A stretch of DNA of 64,000 nt from positions 54,640,322 to 54,704,321 of the forward strand of contig OX392528.1 of NCBI GenBank assembly GCA_947623455.1. Reading direction: 5' to 3'. Source of the DNA: Mimachlamys varia (Eukaryota > Mollusca > Bivalvia > Pectinida > Pectinidae). Under the pieces are notes generated by a model. The model had not been told where the DNA came from. It made no database searches and saw only the letters and a program-made list of their open reading frames with translations. The position numbers and the translations under genes were made by a program. Positions 23,466-34,550 of the stretch are shown in pieces (position 1 is the stretch's first letter; each line of letters begins with the position of its first letter).

Positions 23466-24764
23466 TCATAACGCCGCCGTTGAATGGGGAGCGTAAGTTT
23501 TGTAGTACCCGTCAGGGGCGGGCTGCATGGGCCCTACCCCCATAGAGTCCTTACCCCCCATCACCGGGAGTCCCATGGGGTTGTAGCCGTAACCACTCTG
23601 CATTTCGTACATTTTAAGGTCCATTTTGCTATCGGTGATTAAACTGTTTATAGAGAACGGGTGGTTGAATGAGTGGGTGGGGTTATGGTGAGGGTGATAT
23701 CCTTGGTGAATGGGGTCATGCTGCATGTGTCGCATTGAATGAGGGGGCATCTCGTGGCCCAGGGACACGGGCGGGGGTGGAGGGGGCTGCTGCGCCTGTT
23801 GAGGATGCTGCTGCGGCGGAGGAGGAGGTGGAGGAGGGGTGTGCTCGATCGGCTGCAGTGGTTCCCGCTTCGTCTCGGTTAAAGTCACAGGCACATTTCC
23901 AGGAGGAGACGGAGGAGGAGGCGAGCAGGGATCACCCCGGGGCGACATGGAACCTTCACTTCCGTCAGAATTTCCATGACGGGAGGCCTGGCGAATCATT
24001 TCCTTTTTCACACATTTGAAACGTTTTTGCCTTCTGAGGTAACATCCATTTTCGAACATATTTCCTGAATCCGGGTGTAGAGTCCAGTAGCTACCCTTCC
24101 CAGGTCTATCCGGTGTCCTTGGAACTTTCACGAAACAATCGTTGAAGGATAAACTGTGACGGATAGAGTTCTGCCAGCGCTGCTGATTCTGGCGGTAAAA
24201 CGGAAACAAATCCATGATAAACTGGTAGATTTCACTGAGAGTGTTCATTTTGTTTGGCGACTGTTGAATTGCCATGGTGATGAGTGAGATGTAGGAATAT
24301 GGAGGTTTGGCATGGGTGTAGCTCCTTCTGTAGGTCTTGTCCCGGGCCCTGTTAATGGCCTGGGCCCTGTTAAAAGTATCCATCCGCATTGGGGACATAG
24401 CGCCACTCATCCCGTTCATAGGCATTTGTCCCATGCTGGTCATCCCCGACATCCCGTTCATCGAATTCATTGAGTTCATTCCCGCGTGCATACTCCCGGG
24501 CATGCCCATGGGTGCGCCCATCCCCATGCTGGTCATCCCCGGGGGTGTCATTGTACCCATACCTCCCATGGCCGGGGGCGAATAACTCACATTGCTCATG
24601 GCCATGGTTGACATCGAGCCCATGTTCCCGATGCTGTTCATGCTGGGTAAAGATGTCGGGTAGTTGCTGCCGCTGACCGTATCATACGGAGACTTGGTGG
24701 ACAACATTGTCAGGTAGTCTCCTGATTGCGGACACTCCGGCCCGAGAGGCTGTTTCTCATACAT
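23466..24764 (-). CDS. FoxA: Forkhead box A (FoxA/HNF3) transcription factor
   Basis: Nuclear DNA-binding transcription factor; FoxA proteins are pioneer factors of endoderm and foregut. From the start at 24764 the protein is 432 residues. In order: a Met/Gly/Ser-rich segment (about 42-128); the forkhead domain (about 151-251), opening with [20 protein letters not shown], a FoxA hallmark, with recognition helix [16 protein letters not shown] near 199; Pro/Gln-rich (279-333) and His-rich (342-369) stretches; HPFSINSLI at 368-376, the conserved FoxA C-terminal motif with an eh1-like Groucho-binding core; and a terminal [13 protein letters not shown]. The domain is read in one exon. The start is uncertain. 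The open frame runs to 24830, but those 22 residues look non-conserved. The ATG at 24764 directly follows TATACAG, a possible splice acceptor. The ATG at 24707 has a better Kozak context (ACAATG) and gives 413 residues. An upstream first exon is possible, as in vertebrate FoxA. The family call is near certain; the N-terminus is not. Confidence 0.96.
   Translation of the reverse strand: MYEKQPLGPECPQSGDYLTMLSTKSPYDTVSGSNYPTSLPSMNSIGNMGSMSTMAMSNVSYSPPAMGGMGTMTPPGMTSMGMGAPMGMPGSMHAGMNSMNSMNGMSGMTSMGQMPMNGMSGAMSPMRMDTFNRAQAINRARDKTYRRSYTHAKPPYSYISLITMAIQQSPNKMNTLSEIYQFIMDLFPFYRQNQQRWQNSIRHSLSFNDCFVKVPRTPDRPGKGSYWTLHPDSGNMFENGCYLRRQKRFKCVKKEMIRQASRHGNSDGSEGSMSPRGDPCSPPPPSPPGNVPVTLTETKREPLQPIEHTPPPPPPPPQQHPQQAQQPPPPPPVSLGHEMPPHSMRHMQHDPIHQGYHPHHNPTHSFNHPFSINSLITDSKMDLKMYEMQSGYGYNPMGLPVMGGKDSMGVGPMQPAPDGYYKTYAPHSTAAL
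24012..24314 (-). other. Forkhead DNA-binding domain within FoxA
   Basis: These bases encode HAKPPYSY through KRFKC. The winged-helix landmarks are uninterrupted: [14 protein letters not shown] (helix 1), [16 protein letters not shown] (helix 2), [15 protein letters not shown] (recognition helix with the Asn and His that contact bases), and [29 protein letters not shown] (wing). There are no stops or frameshifts. The linker after the domain (CVKKEMIRQ) replaces the acidic stretch I recall in insect fork head. Confidence 0.95.
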
Positions 24765-24985
24765 CTGTATACACTGGACGTTAAACACACACAGAATACG
24801 GTGTAGTATATATTGTACAACACTCGACAACGAACGCCAACGATATCAGCAAACTTGCTTGACCTCGGGTAAATATACAATGTACCTGGACCAACAAAGT
24901 GTTGGGCGCCGCCCACCGTATGCAAATTTACCACAAGTACCAGTGGTATCGGCCGTGACGGCACTAAGCTCCGCCCATTATTGAA
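24765..24985 (-). promoter_or_regulatory. Probable FoxA proximal promoter / 5' region
   Basis: Just upstream of FoxA on the minus strand are two GC boxes (GGGCGGAGC near 24968-24976 and GTGGGCGGCGCC near 24907-24918), an octamer ATTTGCAT at 24919-24926, and TATA-like sequences near 24805-24818 (AATATATAC) and 24870-24878. GC content is higher than in the surrounding kilobases. Motifs are seen in the sequence; promoter function is inferred, and part of this stretch may be 5' UTR or intron. Confidence 0.4.
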
Positions 24986-27900
24986 CTGCTAGGAAGTTTC
25001 GTTGTCGCCTGATCGAACGGTCTGTCTGTCAATGAGAAACGTAAACCTCCTCCTTTAGTATGCCCCGAGCAAATACGACGAGTACGGTCCTAAAACACAC
25101 TTACTCCCAAAATTACCAAACATCAACACACACCCGTGTCTCGTATCAGTATCGTTGATTAATGGACATAGACTCTCGCATAAACGTTTTCTCGCCTGCT
25201 TTAAAAAGTATGTAAACCTCAAAACACGGCCCACTGTCACTCGGCAAATATCTCGTCTTGTTCAAGCAGTCATTTGACATGACACGTAATTCAAAAATTC
25301 AATTGATAATTTCCTCTATAATATCTATGATAAAAAAAAAATTATGCTCGATAATTACGCAGATAACTGAAATGTTTACAAATTATTGACACTTACAAAC
25401 TATATATTTGTTTTATTATTATCCATCATATTGACACAATATATTACCCGAAATACTAAATAAATTATCTTAAAAAAATATCCTACTTTTTTAGAGTTGA
25501 TTTCAAAGTAAGATATACATTTTTTAACTGTTTTTCCCCAATAAGATCTACCTTTTCATCGTCATTAATTAATTTAATGCCACGATACCAATCAATATCT
25601 AAACCAATTTAAACACGTTTTTTTATATCTATTATTTTTTTTGCTATATAACTGTAATTCATTTTAAACTGACATTCATTTAGGTACTGAATCATATTTT
25701 AAATTCAAGTATTGGAGGAGCTTCTCAGCAGTCCTAGCTGGAGTATCTGGTAACACTGTTTAATGTATTACGGGTGGTCCGTTCGTAACGTCTTAACACT
25801 TTCATGTAGTGTATGTATTCATGGCTATGTAATATTGTCTGCTACGGTTATTCATTCCACTCTTATCAAAGAAATAGATATTCGGGTGATATTATTTAAA
25901 ACGCTAGATGTATATATTGTAGTTAAAGTTTGAGTTTGACTATACAGGAAAATGGTCAAGTTTTATTACGCCTGTGTGCTTCTTAGTTTAAACTTTCTTT
26001 TATTCAGGGATTTCAAAACTTACATAGTTACATAATTGAATGTACAGAATAGGAAATAGAAACAAGAGACTCAGACACTTATGTAAAAACTATCATTCTG
26101 TGGGCGTCTTCATATGTCGTCGAAAATACATGTAATAGTTTTGAAGACTGATGCTAATTTGTCTAAATATGAATTACCATTAAATGAATTCAGCAGATTT
26201 TTAGATTTTAGAATGTTATTTCAAAAAATTACAGAATTACTGTAAAATGAATCAAATTAAAAATGCATCTTTTATGGAGGTTAAATGTAATGAAGAAAAC
26301 AATATTATTTATTTATGGTGTTTTTCTATGACATTTAACACATCACAAATTAGCCTAGATACAAAAATTCAAACGATTGCAAAAGTGCTTTGAGGAATAT
26401 CCTATTTCTATTAAAATCGTTTAAAATGCTCTCATACAAAACGTTTCTCCACTCTAGCTCAGGCTGAGGGGCGCACGTGGTCTAGAAGACCACAATAAAC
26501 ACCAAAGCGATACATAAAACCTGGGTCGACCCAATATTGATCAGAATTATATTTAGTCTGTTGTCCCATTGTCCGGTTTGGGTGAAAACGTTCATTGATT
26601 ATAAAGCGCCGTGTTAAAAGAGATATTGAATGTTTTACGGTAGAGCTTTATGTAGCCTATTTGACGGAGCAGTTCGAGATTGTATAGTTCAACTCGAAAC
26701 ACACCTGTCGTCAATTTCATCAAAACTCAGAATTAGTATGATGTCATCATACCTGTGTTTTAGGATTCAATGGTATCCAGATAAAAAACATATAATTTGT
26801 GTATTCGTCGGTCTATGTTCCGAGAAAAAGGAAGAGGAAATTGAAGATGTGGAAGAAAATTGCGATTGGAAAAATCTTTTTTTTTCTTGATTTGTCAATC
26901 ATTTTTTTCTTTTGAAATTATTCATAGAAAGTTTAAAATATTATGCTTATGGTGTTTTCCTATTCGACCTGATCAAGATACGCGAATAAGCGTTAAAGCG
27001 TTGGCTGATACAATTAACGGAACAGTCATTAATCAGTCTCGGCCTTCCAGCGATTATTAAAACGGAACGAATTTAATCAAAATATTTATCATCGCATCTA
27101 TCTCAGAACGAAGAACAGGGGAAAGTTGTATTTTCGATTTATAATTAATTAGAAATTCTGATTAATGACGATTTTGAAATATTGAATGAAATCTCGCAAA
27201 GGTGAGAGGGTGATTTTGTGATGCTATTAGTGGAGATGAACGCACAGCTGTATCCGGATAAATAAATCCGTCTCCAGGCAGCGGATTATATCTCAGGTGT
27301 TCCTCACCTCGTGCGCACGTGGGGCCATTAGTGAAAGATGTCATCTAATCGGGGTACAGAGAGCTTCCCTTATCTGGTCCTTACCTCGCCCAGACAGGCA
27401 TTCTATCAAGGGGATTTTCATCATTTGTCGGTTTGACAGTTCATTTTCTAAGTAAATTGTAATCGGCGATCTTCCATGTTAAAATCGGGGATATCTTTTT
27501 ATGCAATTTCCTGGGTTGCGGAACGTCCCCGGGGGCAGTAACGGGGTATTTCCTTGTTCCTTCCCTACCCACGGGCGAGTAACGGATACGCTTATTTTAG
27601 CTCTGATGTACTTTTAAGCATTAAGTGTTAATGTTGACTTAGATCGGCCACACTTGGCACGCGTGCATAGAAAACTGCCGTGCATGTCAGGTCTAATATT
27701 GACACATCCCTGGGCCTGCAACACTTTCGATTCTGAAAGCCCAGCTTTTTCTCTTAGCCTACATTTACGTGTGTTTACTTTTCTAATTCTTTCGTATTCA
27801 TGTTAAGTTGGTATTGACCATTGTTTATATCCTCACACAAAACAACGATCTGATTATAGTAATTATGGGACATTATGTGTATGTTATTAATATCCATCGA

Positions 27901-28299
27901 TTGCATTTTTATAGAGTTTTGCTAGTATTTCCTTGAATCAACTTTGGATCACATATGGATTATTTCAAATTATCAAAAATGGGTTACGGTATATAATTAT
28001 TTTAAGATAGCATGGTAGACTTGAATAAAAGTTTTCATAAAACGGAATTAAATCAGGGTTCTTTTTGTTTATAATAAAACAATATCACATTATTTTTATC
28101 AAACCTGTTCACAACATTATACATAATATATCAAGTTATTTTCATTACATTTGTGACAAACTATTTATGAATTTTATCTCATTTTGTGTCTCACCGTTCT
28201 GTATATATATTTGTACTAGAAAATGACGTGTAATACATTAATGAAGTGACATAACACCTCTTAATTATCATAATACATAGACGCATCTCTCGTCTCCAT
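24986..28299. other. FoxA upstream region
   Basis: No coding sequence recognised. 25260-26460 is very AT-rich. 27200-27760 is GC-richer, unique and dense in short motifs (E-boxes CAGCTG and CAGGTG, GGATTA-type homeodomain sites), a plausible cis-regulatory stretch. A 5' exon of FoxA could lie here, but I cannot pick it out. Confidence 0.45.
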
Positions 28300-28650
28300 G
28301 GTGTTGAAATCAGTACGGCAATGTCAAAAGTATATTGTAATGGCAGATTGATTTTATGTATAAAACGGCACTGTCAAAAGCACCGAAAAGAATTCCTTTT
28401 TAATCGGCACTGTCAAAAGTATTGAGAAAAAGAACGTTTTAATCGACACTATCAAAAACAAAAGCAAAAAAGTTTTGAAAAATTCTACTAATATAATTTT
28501 ATAAGGACTGTCAACAGTATTGAAATTGATACAATGTAATATGCTTAAAATTAAAATTGAAACAATGGTGCATTATGTTGAAATCGGCACTGTCAATGGT
28601 TAAATAGCATATTATGTTTGGAATCTTATTGTCAAAATTTTGAAATTTAT
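28300..28650. repeat. Degenerate repeat around CGGCACTGTCAAAAGTATTG
   Basis: The phrase (T)CGGCACTGTCAAAAGTATTG or a close variant recurs about every 50-70 bp (near 28317, 28366, 28414, 28442, 28505, 28586). Spacers are AT-rich and poorly conserved, so this is an old or loosely organised tandem repeat. Confidence 0.6.
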
Positions 28651-28963
28651 ATTAATATCTTGTCCGTAATGTCCGTCAAAAGATGAAAATTATTTAATTT
28701 CATAATCGGCTCCATAAAAATACCCTTTTCTGGGTATGAAACACCTAAAACGAATCAGCGTATCCTTGCAGCGTCTCCTATGAACGCTTTTATTGTTGTT
28801 GCGCGGATAGTTTTAGGAACTGTCCGACGGATGTAATTCCATTCTGTCTGATATTGTGCGTCCACTATAGCCCTCCACCACTAACAAATATGACTAGACT
28901 TGGTGGAGTTTTGTTGCAGAAATAGAAAAGGCGGCCGATTGCTGATACAGGCAATGACCTCAG

Positions 28964-29065
28964 GTCGGTGTTTTTTCTTCGGGAACTCCGGCTTTCCTCC
29001 ACCACTAAAGCCTGACACTGCCAAATCAGTTATAGGACGTAAAGCGCAATCAAACCAGACCAAAA
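28964..29065 (+). mobile_element. SINE-like tail, copy A
   Basis: TTTTTTCTTCGGGAACTCCG, GCTTTCCTCCACCACTAAAG, CCTGACACTGCCAAATCAGT, TATAGGACGTAAAG. It aligns with copy B at 33 kb. The CTCCGGTTTCCTCC/AATAGGACGTAAA pattern is, from memory, widespread in molluscan SINE-type repeats. The 5' boundary is not determined. Confidence 0.55.
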
Positions 29066-29655
29066 ATATGGAGAAGCAGCGGCTTTACCCACCATAAATA
29101 TTATTGTACTACCAGCTCCTTGCCCGTAGGGCAACACCATAAGATGACCTTCAAATCTATTTTGCTTGTAATTTACTACGTCACAATTGTGTTTTAATGT
29201 CTAGTATTTCATAACTTCTCAACCAAATCCTATTTTATGGGACAATTTTGTTAATAGTTACGATGTTCAACACTGTATCTCGGCCAATGTTGTCATTGTC
29301 AATGTATAGGTTCCCTATTTTTATTATATACATATGTTGTCTATGTTGTTTATTCTATGTCTTTGAAAATATAACTAACAGGAAAGAATTACGTTCGTTT
29401 AAAATTCTATTACAAAAGGGTTTTCATAAAATTGAGAAATGCTTGTTTGACGGAACCCCAAAAGAAGAGAAATAACAGAAGTGATTCGTCACAGAAAGTT
29501 GTTCCAGTTGGAAATTGTCTAAGGGAAAAGAGGAAAACTTTGGTAAAGTGAAAGAAATTTTATAACATGTGATAAGAACGGAGGAACGGGGTAACAACAG
29601 ATAATGAAGGAGGGGAGGAGGGAGTGAAACAATAGGCAAATAAAGTGGCGGTGGT

Positions 29656-29678
29656 GGGGGGGGGGGGGGGGGGGGGGG
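29656..29678. repeat. Poly-G tract (23 G)
   Basis: Uninterrupted G run flanked by GGTGGT and CGATAG. Capable of G-quadruplex formation, and a place where assembly length is unreliable. Confidence 0.95.
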
Positions 29679-29929
29679 CGATAGCTAGGTGGAGGGGGAT
29701 TAGCGATTGAGCTAGGCTATTACACCAGGTATAGCGTTGTTTATTGTTTTATCGCCGAGCCACAAAGACTTGACACCTGCCCCTAAAGGTGCTTACAATC
29801 CACACCGCGTACGTAAAGGGGAGCTGTCACTCTACCTAAACGTGACAGTCAGCTGAAGTACCCTCCCGACACTAATACAGCCCCACCCCGCTTTGTCATG
29901 GAGGGACTTCAATATGGGGCCCAGAAAGC

Positions 29930-30003
29930 AGACATTCCAAGGCTGGATTGATTCGCACCTGGTGAGAGAGGTGTTAATTAACAGGTAAACATACTGTTTA
30001 CCT
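29930..30003. promoter_or_regulatory. Candidate enhancer: TEAD site, HNF1-like palindrome and double forkhead palindrome
   Basis: A TEAD-type ACATTCCA lies at 29932-29939. A perfect 12-bp palindrome TGTTAATTAACA (HNF1-like half-sites) occupies 29972-29983. It overlaps by one base a perfect inverted repeat, AGGTAAACA-TAC-TGTTTACCT, at 29983-30003, which is two consensus forkhead sites (GTAAACA/TGTTTAC) facing each other. The site is 5.2 kb upstream of the FoxA start in non-repetitive sequence. The motifs are seen; enhancer activity is inferred. Confidence 0.45.
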
Positions 30004-30204
30004 CATTCTTCCCCGAACTTCGGTAAAGTTATCAAAAGTAGGGAACATCGAGTTCAATTCTCTGTGTTAATCTCGCATAAGAGAGCCGTGCAGTTCTACT
30101 TTTGTTTATTCAAATATCTACAAAGGATTATTTTCTTTTATGAAATCATTGCAATAAAAAAATCCACTTACATGTATATAACTTATTGAAGACGACGTTG
30201 ACTG

Positions 30205-30715
30205 AAAAGTCATCTATTGTGACGCTTTATCCCTTTCAGCATCAGTACCTTTTATTGTGACGTCCCGTCCCACTCAGCGTCCGTACTATTTATAGAGACG
30301 CCTCGTCCCACTAAGCGTCAGTATAATCAATGTGACCTGTCATTTAGTAATAATAGTATGACGCTCAGTCCCACTCAGCATCAGCACCATTTATTGTGAC
30401 GCCCCGTCCCACTCAGCGTCAGTACCATGTTTTGTGACATCCCGTCCCACTCAGCATCAGTACCATTTATGGTGACATCCCGTCCCACTCAGCGTCAGTA
30501 CCATGTTTTGTGACATCCCGTCCCACTCAGCATCAGTATAATCAATGTGACCCATCATTTAGTATGACGCCCCGTCCCACTCAGCGTCAGTACCATGTTT
30601 TGTGACATCCCGTCCCACTCAGTGTCAGTATAATCAATGTGACCTATCATTTAGTATGACGCTCAGTCCTATTCAGCGCCAGTTTCATTTAGCGCGACGG
30701 TCCCTTTGGCTCAGC
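30205..30715. repeat. 38-bp minisatellite, about 12 degenerate units
   Basis: The phrase GTCCCACTCAGCGTCAGTAC returns about every 38 bp, separated by CATTTATTGTGACGCCCC or CATGTTTTGTGACATCCC. Units contain the inverted pair TGACGC...GCGTCA. Several units carry a longer spacer with AATCAATGTGACC. There is no coding potential. Confidence 0.92.
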
Positions 30716-31418
30716 ACAATCAACGATTCACTTGATAATTAAGATGCACTATATCTTTATTTTTTTGTTTTCCTGATTACATTACTGTTCGGTAGTTTAA
30801 CAATAGCATTTTACCTGTATGTAACCCCGGTTGCCTTTGCTAATAGAAATCGATTTCATGTCACCTTGTTCCTGGCTGCAATTAAATTTGAAAGCTCCAA
30901 CTTGGGAAATTAGAACAGGTGTTACTCATAGGTTTCACATCAAAGCGCGCCGCTACCGTAACACAGCATAAAGAATCGTGGCCAGTTAAGTCTCAGGTGA
31001 GTAGGACAGTATGATGAAAATACAGATTATATATTGAATAAAGCGATTCCTCCAATGAGGTATGGAGAGAAAATAAACACACTCGCCATCTTAATGGTTG
31101 TCATGCACACGGGACGCAAGTCCTGGCCCGGGGGACACGTCTTATCGGGCGAATGCCTGTTACTCGCCTATATACAAATGTAATTAAATGTAATTTCTTG
31201 ATTTCCTAATTGAGTGATTTTGATGATAACGGTGTCCGTCATCAGGGCGATTGAAAAAGGTAGGTCGTATACAGGTGTGCTGATTAGTGATGAGATAGCC
31301 GTCGCGTTGTATCCTATATATCCGCTGACAATCACTACAGCAACATTTCCCCGTGTAATCAACCTGAAACTCGTTAATTACGCTAAACTCATCCCCGGCT
31401 TTTCATCGTCATCATCAT

Positions 31419-31462
<44 letters not shown>

Positions 31463-32982
31463 GCAGAAGCAGCAATTATGTTTTTTAAATTGTCATAAAA
31501 TATGTTTGAGTGTTGTGTATCATACAACCATTTAGCGTATAAATTATGTGTATTTGTTTTAGAGGAGAAAACAAGCGTTTCATTTGCTTATTGTTTATTT
31601 TGGTTTCCATTTTATTTCTGACCACATATCTTTTTTTTTTAATACCATTAATTTTAAAGCCACTTATACTAACTTGAATCACTTAGTACATGCACAAACA
31701 GTGTTTAACATTAAAATAAAACACAATGGCGCTATCTCGCTCGCCTAATCTTGCCATGTTGGGCAGCAATTCACGTTTAGACCAAATATCGACAAATCAA
31801 GATGATAAACCATTTACCATAAACAGTTTATTATAAAGTATTTTATTGGCTTTTGTCATGAACCGAATATAGCCATCAGACATAAGTAGCTTGCTGTTTG
31901 TAATGAACAGCAGGGGCAGCCCTTCAGGAGGGGGTCATTCGCCCTACAGGTTGAACCGGCACAGGGGGCACAGAAATATTCCACGATAACCGGACGCGTT
32001 ACTAGGGCCGCGCCATATATATAGGCAGAGCTAAAAGTCCATAGTTTCGGAAGAGAAATTAATAATATATAATAATCATATAACGTATCTTTACATCTTC
32101 ACTTGTACTGACATTGTTTAAGAAATAAATAACACAAATTAGCAAAAGTCAGCAATTTAGGTTCTGCTTGACCCCTCAAACTGCACGTGCCAGATTTCCA
32201 GAGGTCAGCCTCGGTCCAAATCTGTACCTGGTGTTTTCGCTCAGGTTCAACTGGTTCAACCGATAGCGCGAATGTACCCCTACTCACTGTCTTACTAAGG
32301 ATGTTTTTACAACCTTCTTCGTCATTGAATTCAATTCTTAATTTTACCGCTGATGCAACAATGACAAATTCCGTCGTTGGAGTTGTATATTACGCTTAAA
32401 AGGAAAACTGTTTTCTTTCGACGCGTTTCATCAAAAATTCCCTTTCACCATCACAACTTCAGCCCCATTGCGCATATGTTGTTCTAATATTTACAATAGC
32501 CTAGAGTTACTTAAAATTAGCATATACACAACACTTTCCGGAAAAAAATCCGCCCTAATCTCTGTGATATTAAGACGATATTTAATAAATATTTAATATT
32601 TGCTGAATACATTAACACCTGAGGTTCTGCAAATAGGAAAACGATGAAAGTATCCTTTTATTGGGAGGATTAACGTTTGTTTTGAAAAATAAAATTATTT
32701 CGTATAATTCGACGAGTTTATTGGTGTTTTAACGTGTCGGGTTTCGGAGACCTTCTGCTGTTCCGAAATGGGAAATACGCACCATTGTATTAAATGAAAT
32801 ACGTGTTCCAGTGTTGTACATTTCATTAATGATTCTGATTGCTCCGTGGACGACGTATTTCCCTTTTACCAAAACGACCATGGTTGATTCCACGATCGAA
32901 CGTGCAAAAAGTATCGGGTTATCTGTCAAATTGTAATATCCAAGTTCCATCCTTCTTTTAGCCTACGCGGGGCAGTCGCTAG
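30716..32982. other. Distal FoxA upstream region
   Basis: Unique apart from the trinucleotide repeat. 30780-31150 is GC-richer and holds a TCF/LEF-type CATCAAAG at 30938-30945. No gene recognised. Confidence 0.45.
31408..31472. repeat. Trinucleotide repeat (TCA)n then (CAG)n
   Basis: CATCATCATCATC leads into about ten CAG/AGC triplets, then CAA and CAG-containing imperfect copies. An open frame at 31214-31498 runs through it as Ser and Ala runs, but its remainder has no recognisable domain. Confidence 0.9.
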
Positions 32983-33085
32983 GTTCTGGTCGTTGGGAGG
33001 TGGTTTTCTCCGGGAGCTCCGGTTCTCCTCCACCACCAAATCCGGACATGTCCTTAAGGGACTATAGCTGTTAATAGGACGTAAA
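32983..33085 (+). mobile_element. SINE-like tail, copy B
   Basis: GGTGGTTTTCTCCGGGAGCT, CCGGTTCTCCTCCACCACCA, ACATGTCCTTAAGGGACTAT, AGCTGTTAATAGGACGTAAA. The best preserved copy in this window. Confidence 0.6.
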
Positions 33086-33234
33086 AGACAAACAAAAATT
33101 CAGTTAGACATGTGTGTCCTTTCATCCGTGCAAACAAAAGTAGTTCATAATATAATAATTTCGTAGTACACGATTTGAAATTATACTGTATTATTCTCAT
33201 TGTTTTCATAAATTCATAAATAAAAGAGGGTTTA

Positions 33235-33400
33235 CGCACCTGACCCTTCTGCTTCCTCATTAGTTAAGATAATTTCGATTCCCACCTCTTGGCTCATAGC
33301 ATCACTGAAGAGTCCTCGGAGGACGAAACAGCTGTATGATGCAGTTTAATTTATATTTTTTCGGCATACTGTATATATTATTAACATAAGTTGTTTCTCA
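33235..33400 (+). mobile_element. Hammerhead-bearing repeat segment, copy at 33.3 kb
   Basis: Solo plus-strand copy running from ACGCACCTGACCCTTCTGCT through the ribozyme to CGGCATACTGTATATATTAT. It lies about 210 bp after a SINE-like tail. Confidence 0.75.
33299..33342 (+). ncRNA. Type-I hammerhead ribozyme, intact core
   Basis: Self-cleaving RNA motif. Stem I strands GCATCA (33299-33304) and TGATGC (33337-33342) pair perfectly. The core CTGAAGA (33305-33311) matches CUGANGA. Stem II is GTCC-TCGGA-GGAC (33312-33324), followed by GAAA (33325-33328). The very short stem III is ACA-GC-TGT, and the predicted cleavage is after the A at 33336 (GUA site). Every required core position is present. 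Upstream sequence (CACCTGACCCTTCTGCTTC) matches the other copies. Short stem III is typical of hammerheads in Penelope-like elements and retrozymes. Activity is not tested. Confidence 0.85.
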
Positions 33401-33894
33401 TTTGTTGTAAACTAAATACATTGTAAAATCGATGCATAATGACTGATTACCTTCGAATGTAATAACAAACCTCATACATGCATGTTGATGAATGGGGTCT
33501 CTTATCTAATAAACATTTAACTAATTTTCTAATTATGTCATCGATATTTTCAAGGGGACTATCAATATGCTAATTTTAACACGCGACATTGTCAGTTATG
33601 TATTGAAATACAAAATATGTACCATGTGCGGGGGAGGTAATAATTATAGTGTCCTACTTGCACAAAATCCCAACTACTGTATCTATTAAAATGTGCTGTG
33701 TCGATTACTGCAGGCAAAATAAATAAACTTAATCATATTTTATATAAGCTAAGTAATCGTGATATTCTGAAAAAAGATTTCAAATCTTACAAAAAGATTT
33801 AATTTAGTTATATGTTTTTTTTAAAAGTGCACTTTCAAATGTGATATGCCACTAGTCTGACTTCTTAACAACTCGCACAAAACGTAAAAAGTAA

Positions 33895-34430
33895 GTCAAA
33901 ACCGTCAGAAGTACTGTAAAGATTCCTTTTTCATCGGTCACAAACCGTCAGAAGTAAAGCTTCTTGTTTTGTTGGTCACAAACCGTTAGAAGCATAGCTT
34001 CATGTTTCGCCGGGCCCAAACCGTTATAAGTATAGTTTCTTATTTTGTTGGTCACAAACTTGCAGAAGTATAGCTTCTTCTTTTGTCGGTCACAAACCGT
34101 TAGAAGCATAGCTTCATGTTTCGCCGGTCCCAAACCGTTAGAAGTATAGCTTCTTGCTTTGTTGGTCACAAACCGTTAGAAGTACAGCTCCTTGTATCAT
34201 CGGTCACAAACTGATAGAAGAAAAGCTTCTTGTTTCGTTGGTAACAAACCGTCAGAAGTAAAGCTCATGTTTTATTGGTCACAAACCGTTAGAAGTAAAG
34301 CTTCTTGTTTTGTCGGTCACAAACCGTTAGAAGTATAGCTTCTTGTTTTGTCGGTCGAAAACCGATAGAAGAAAAGTTTCTTGTTTCGTCGAAAACAAAC
34401 TGTCAGAAGTGTAGTTTCGTGTTTCGTTAT
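33895..34430. repeat. 38-bp minisatellite, about 14 degenerate units
   Basis: Units read GGTCACAAACCGTTAGAAGT then ATAGCTTCTTGTTTTGTC. Each has the inverted pair AGAAG...CTTCT. It is unrelated in sequence to the 38-bp array 3.2 kb to the left, despite the same period. The minus-strand open frame at 33948-34169 is a by-product. Confidence 0.92.
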
Positions 34431-34550
34431 ACTGCATTTTGTATAATTTCAGGGTAATTGTAATTGGTATGTAGTAATATGATAAAAGTTTACATCATTA
34501 TAATAATACGAAATAGGTATATTTTAGTCATTTTATGCATATTGTATAAC

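Noticed and set aside
23669..24676. Plus-strand open frames antisense to FoxA
   Set aside because: Shadows of the GC-rich, Pro/Met-biased FoxA coding strand.
31214..31498. 94-codon frame through the CAG repeat
   Set aside because: The Ser/Ala run is the microsatellite. The rest is not recognisable and contains no motif.
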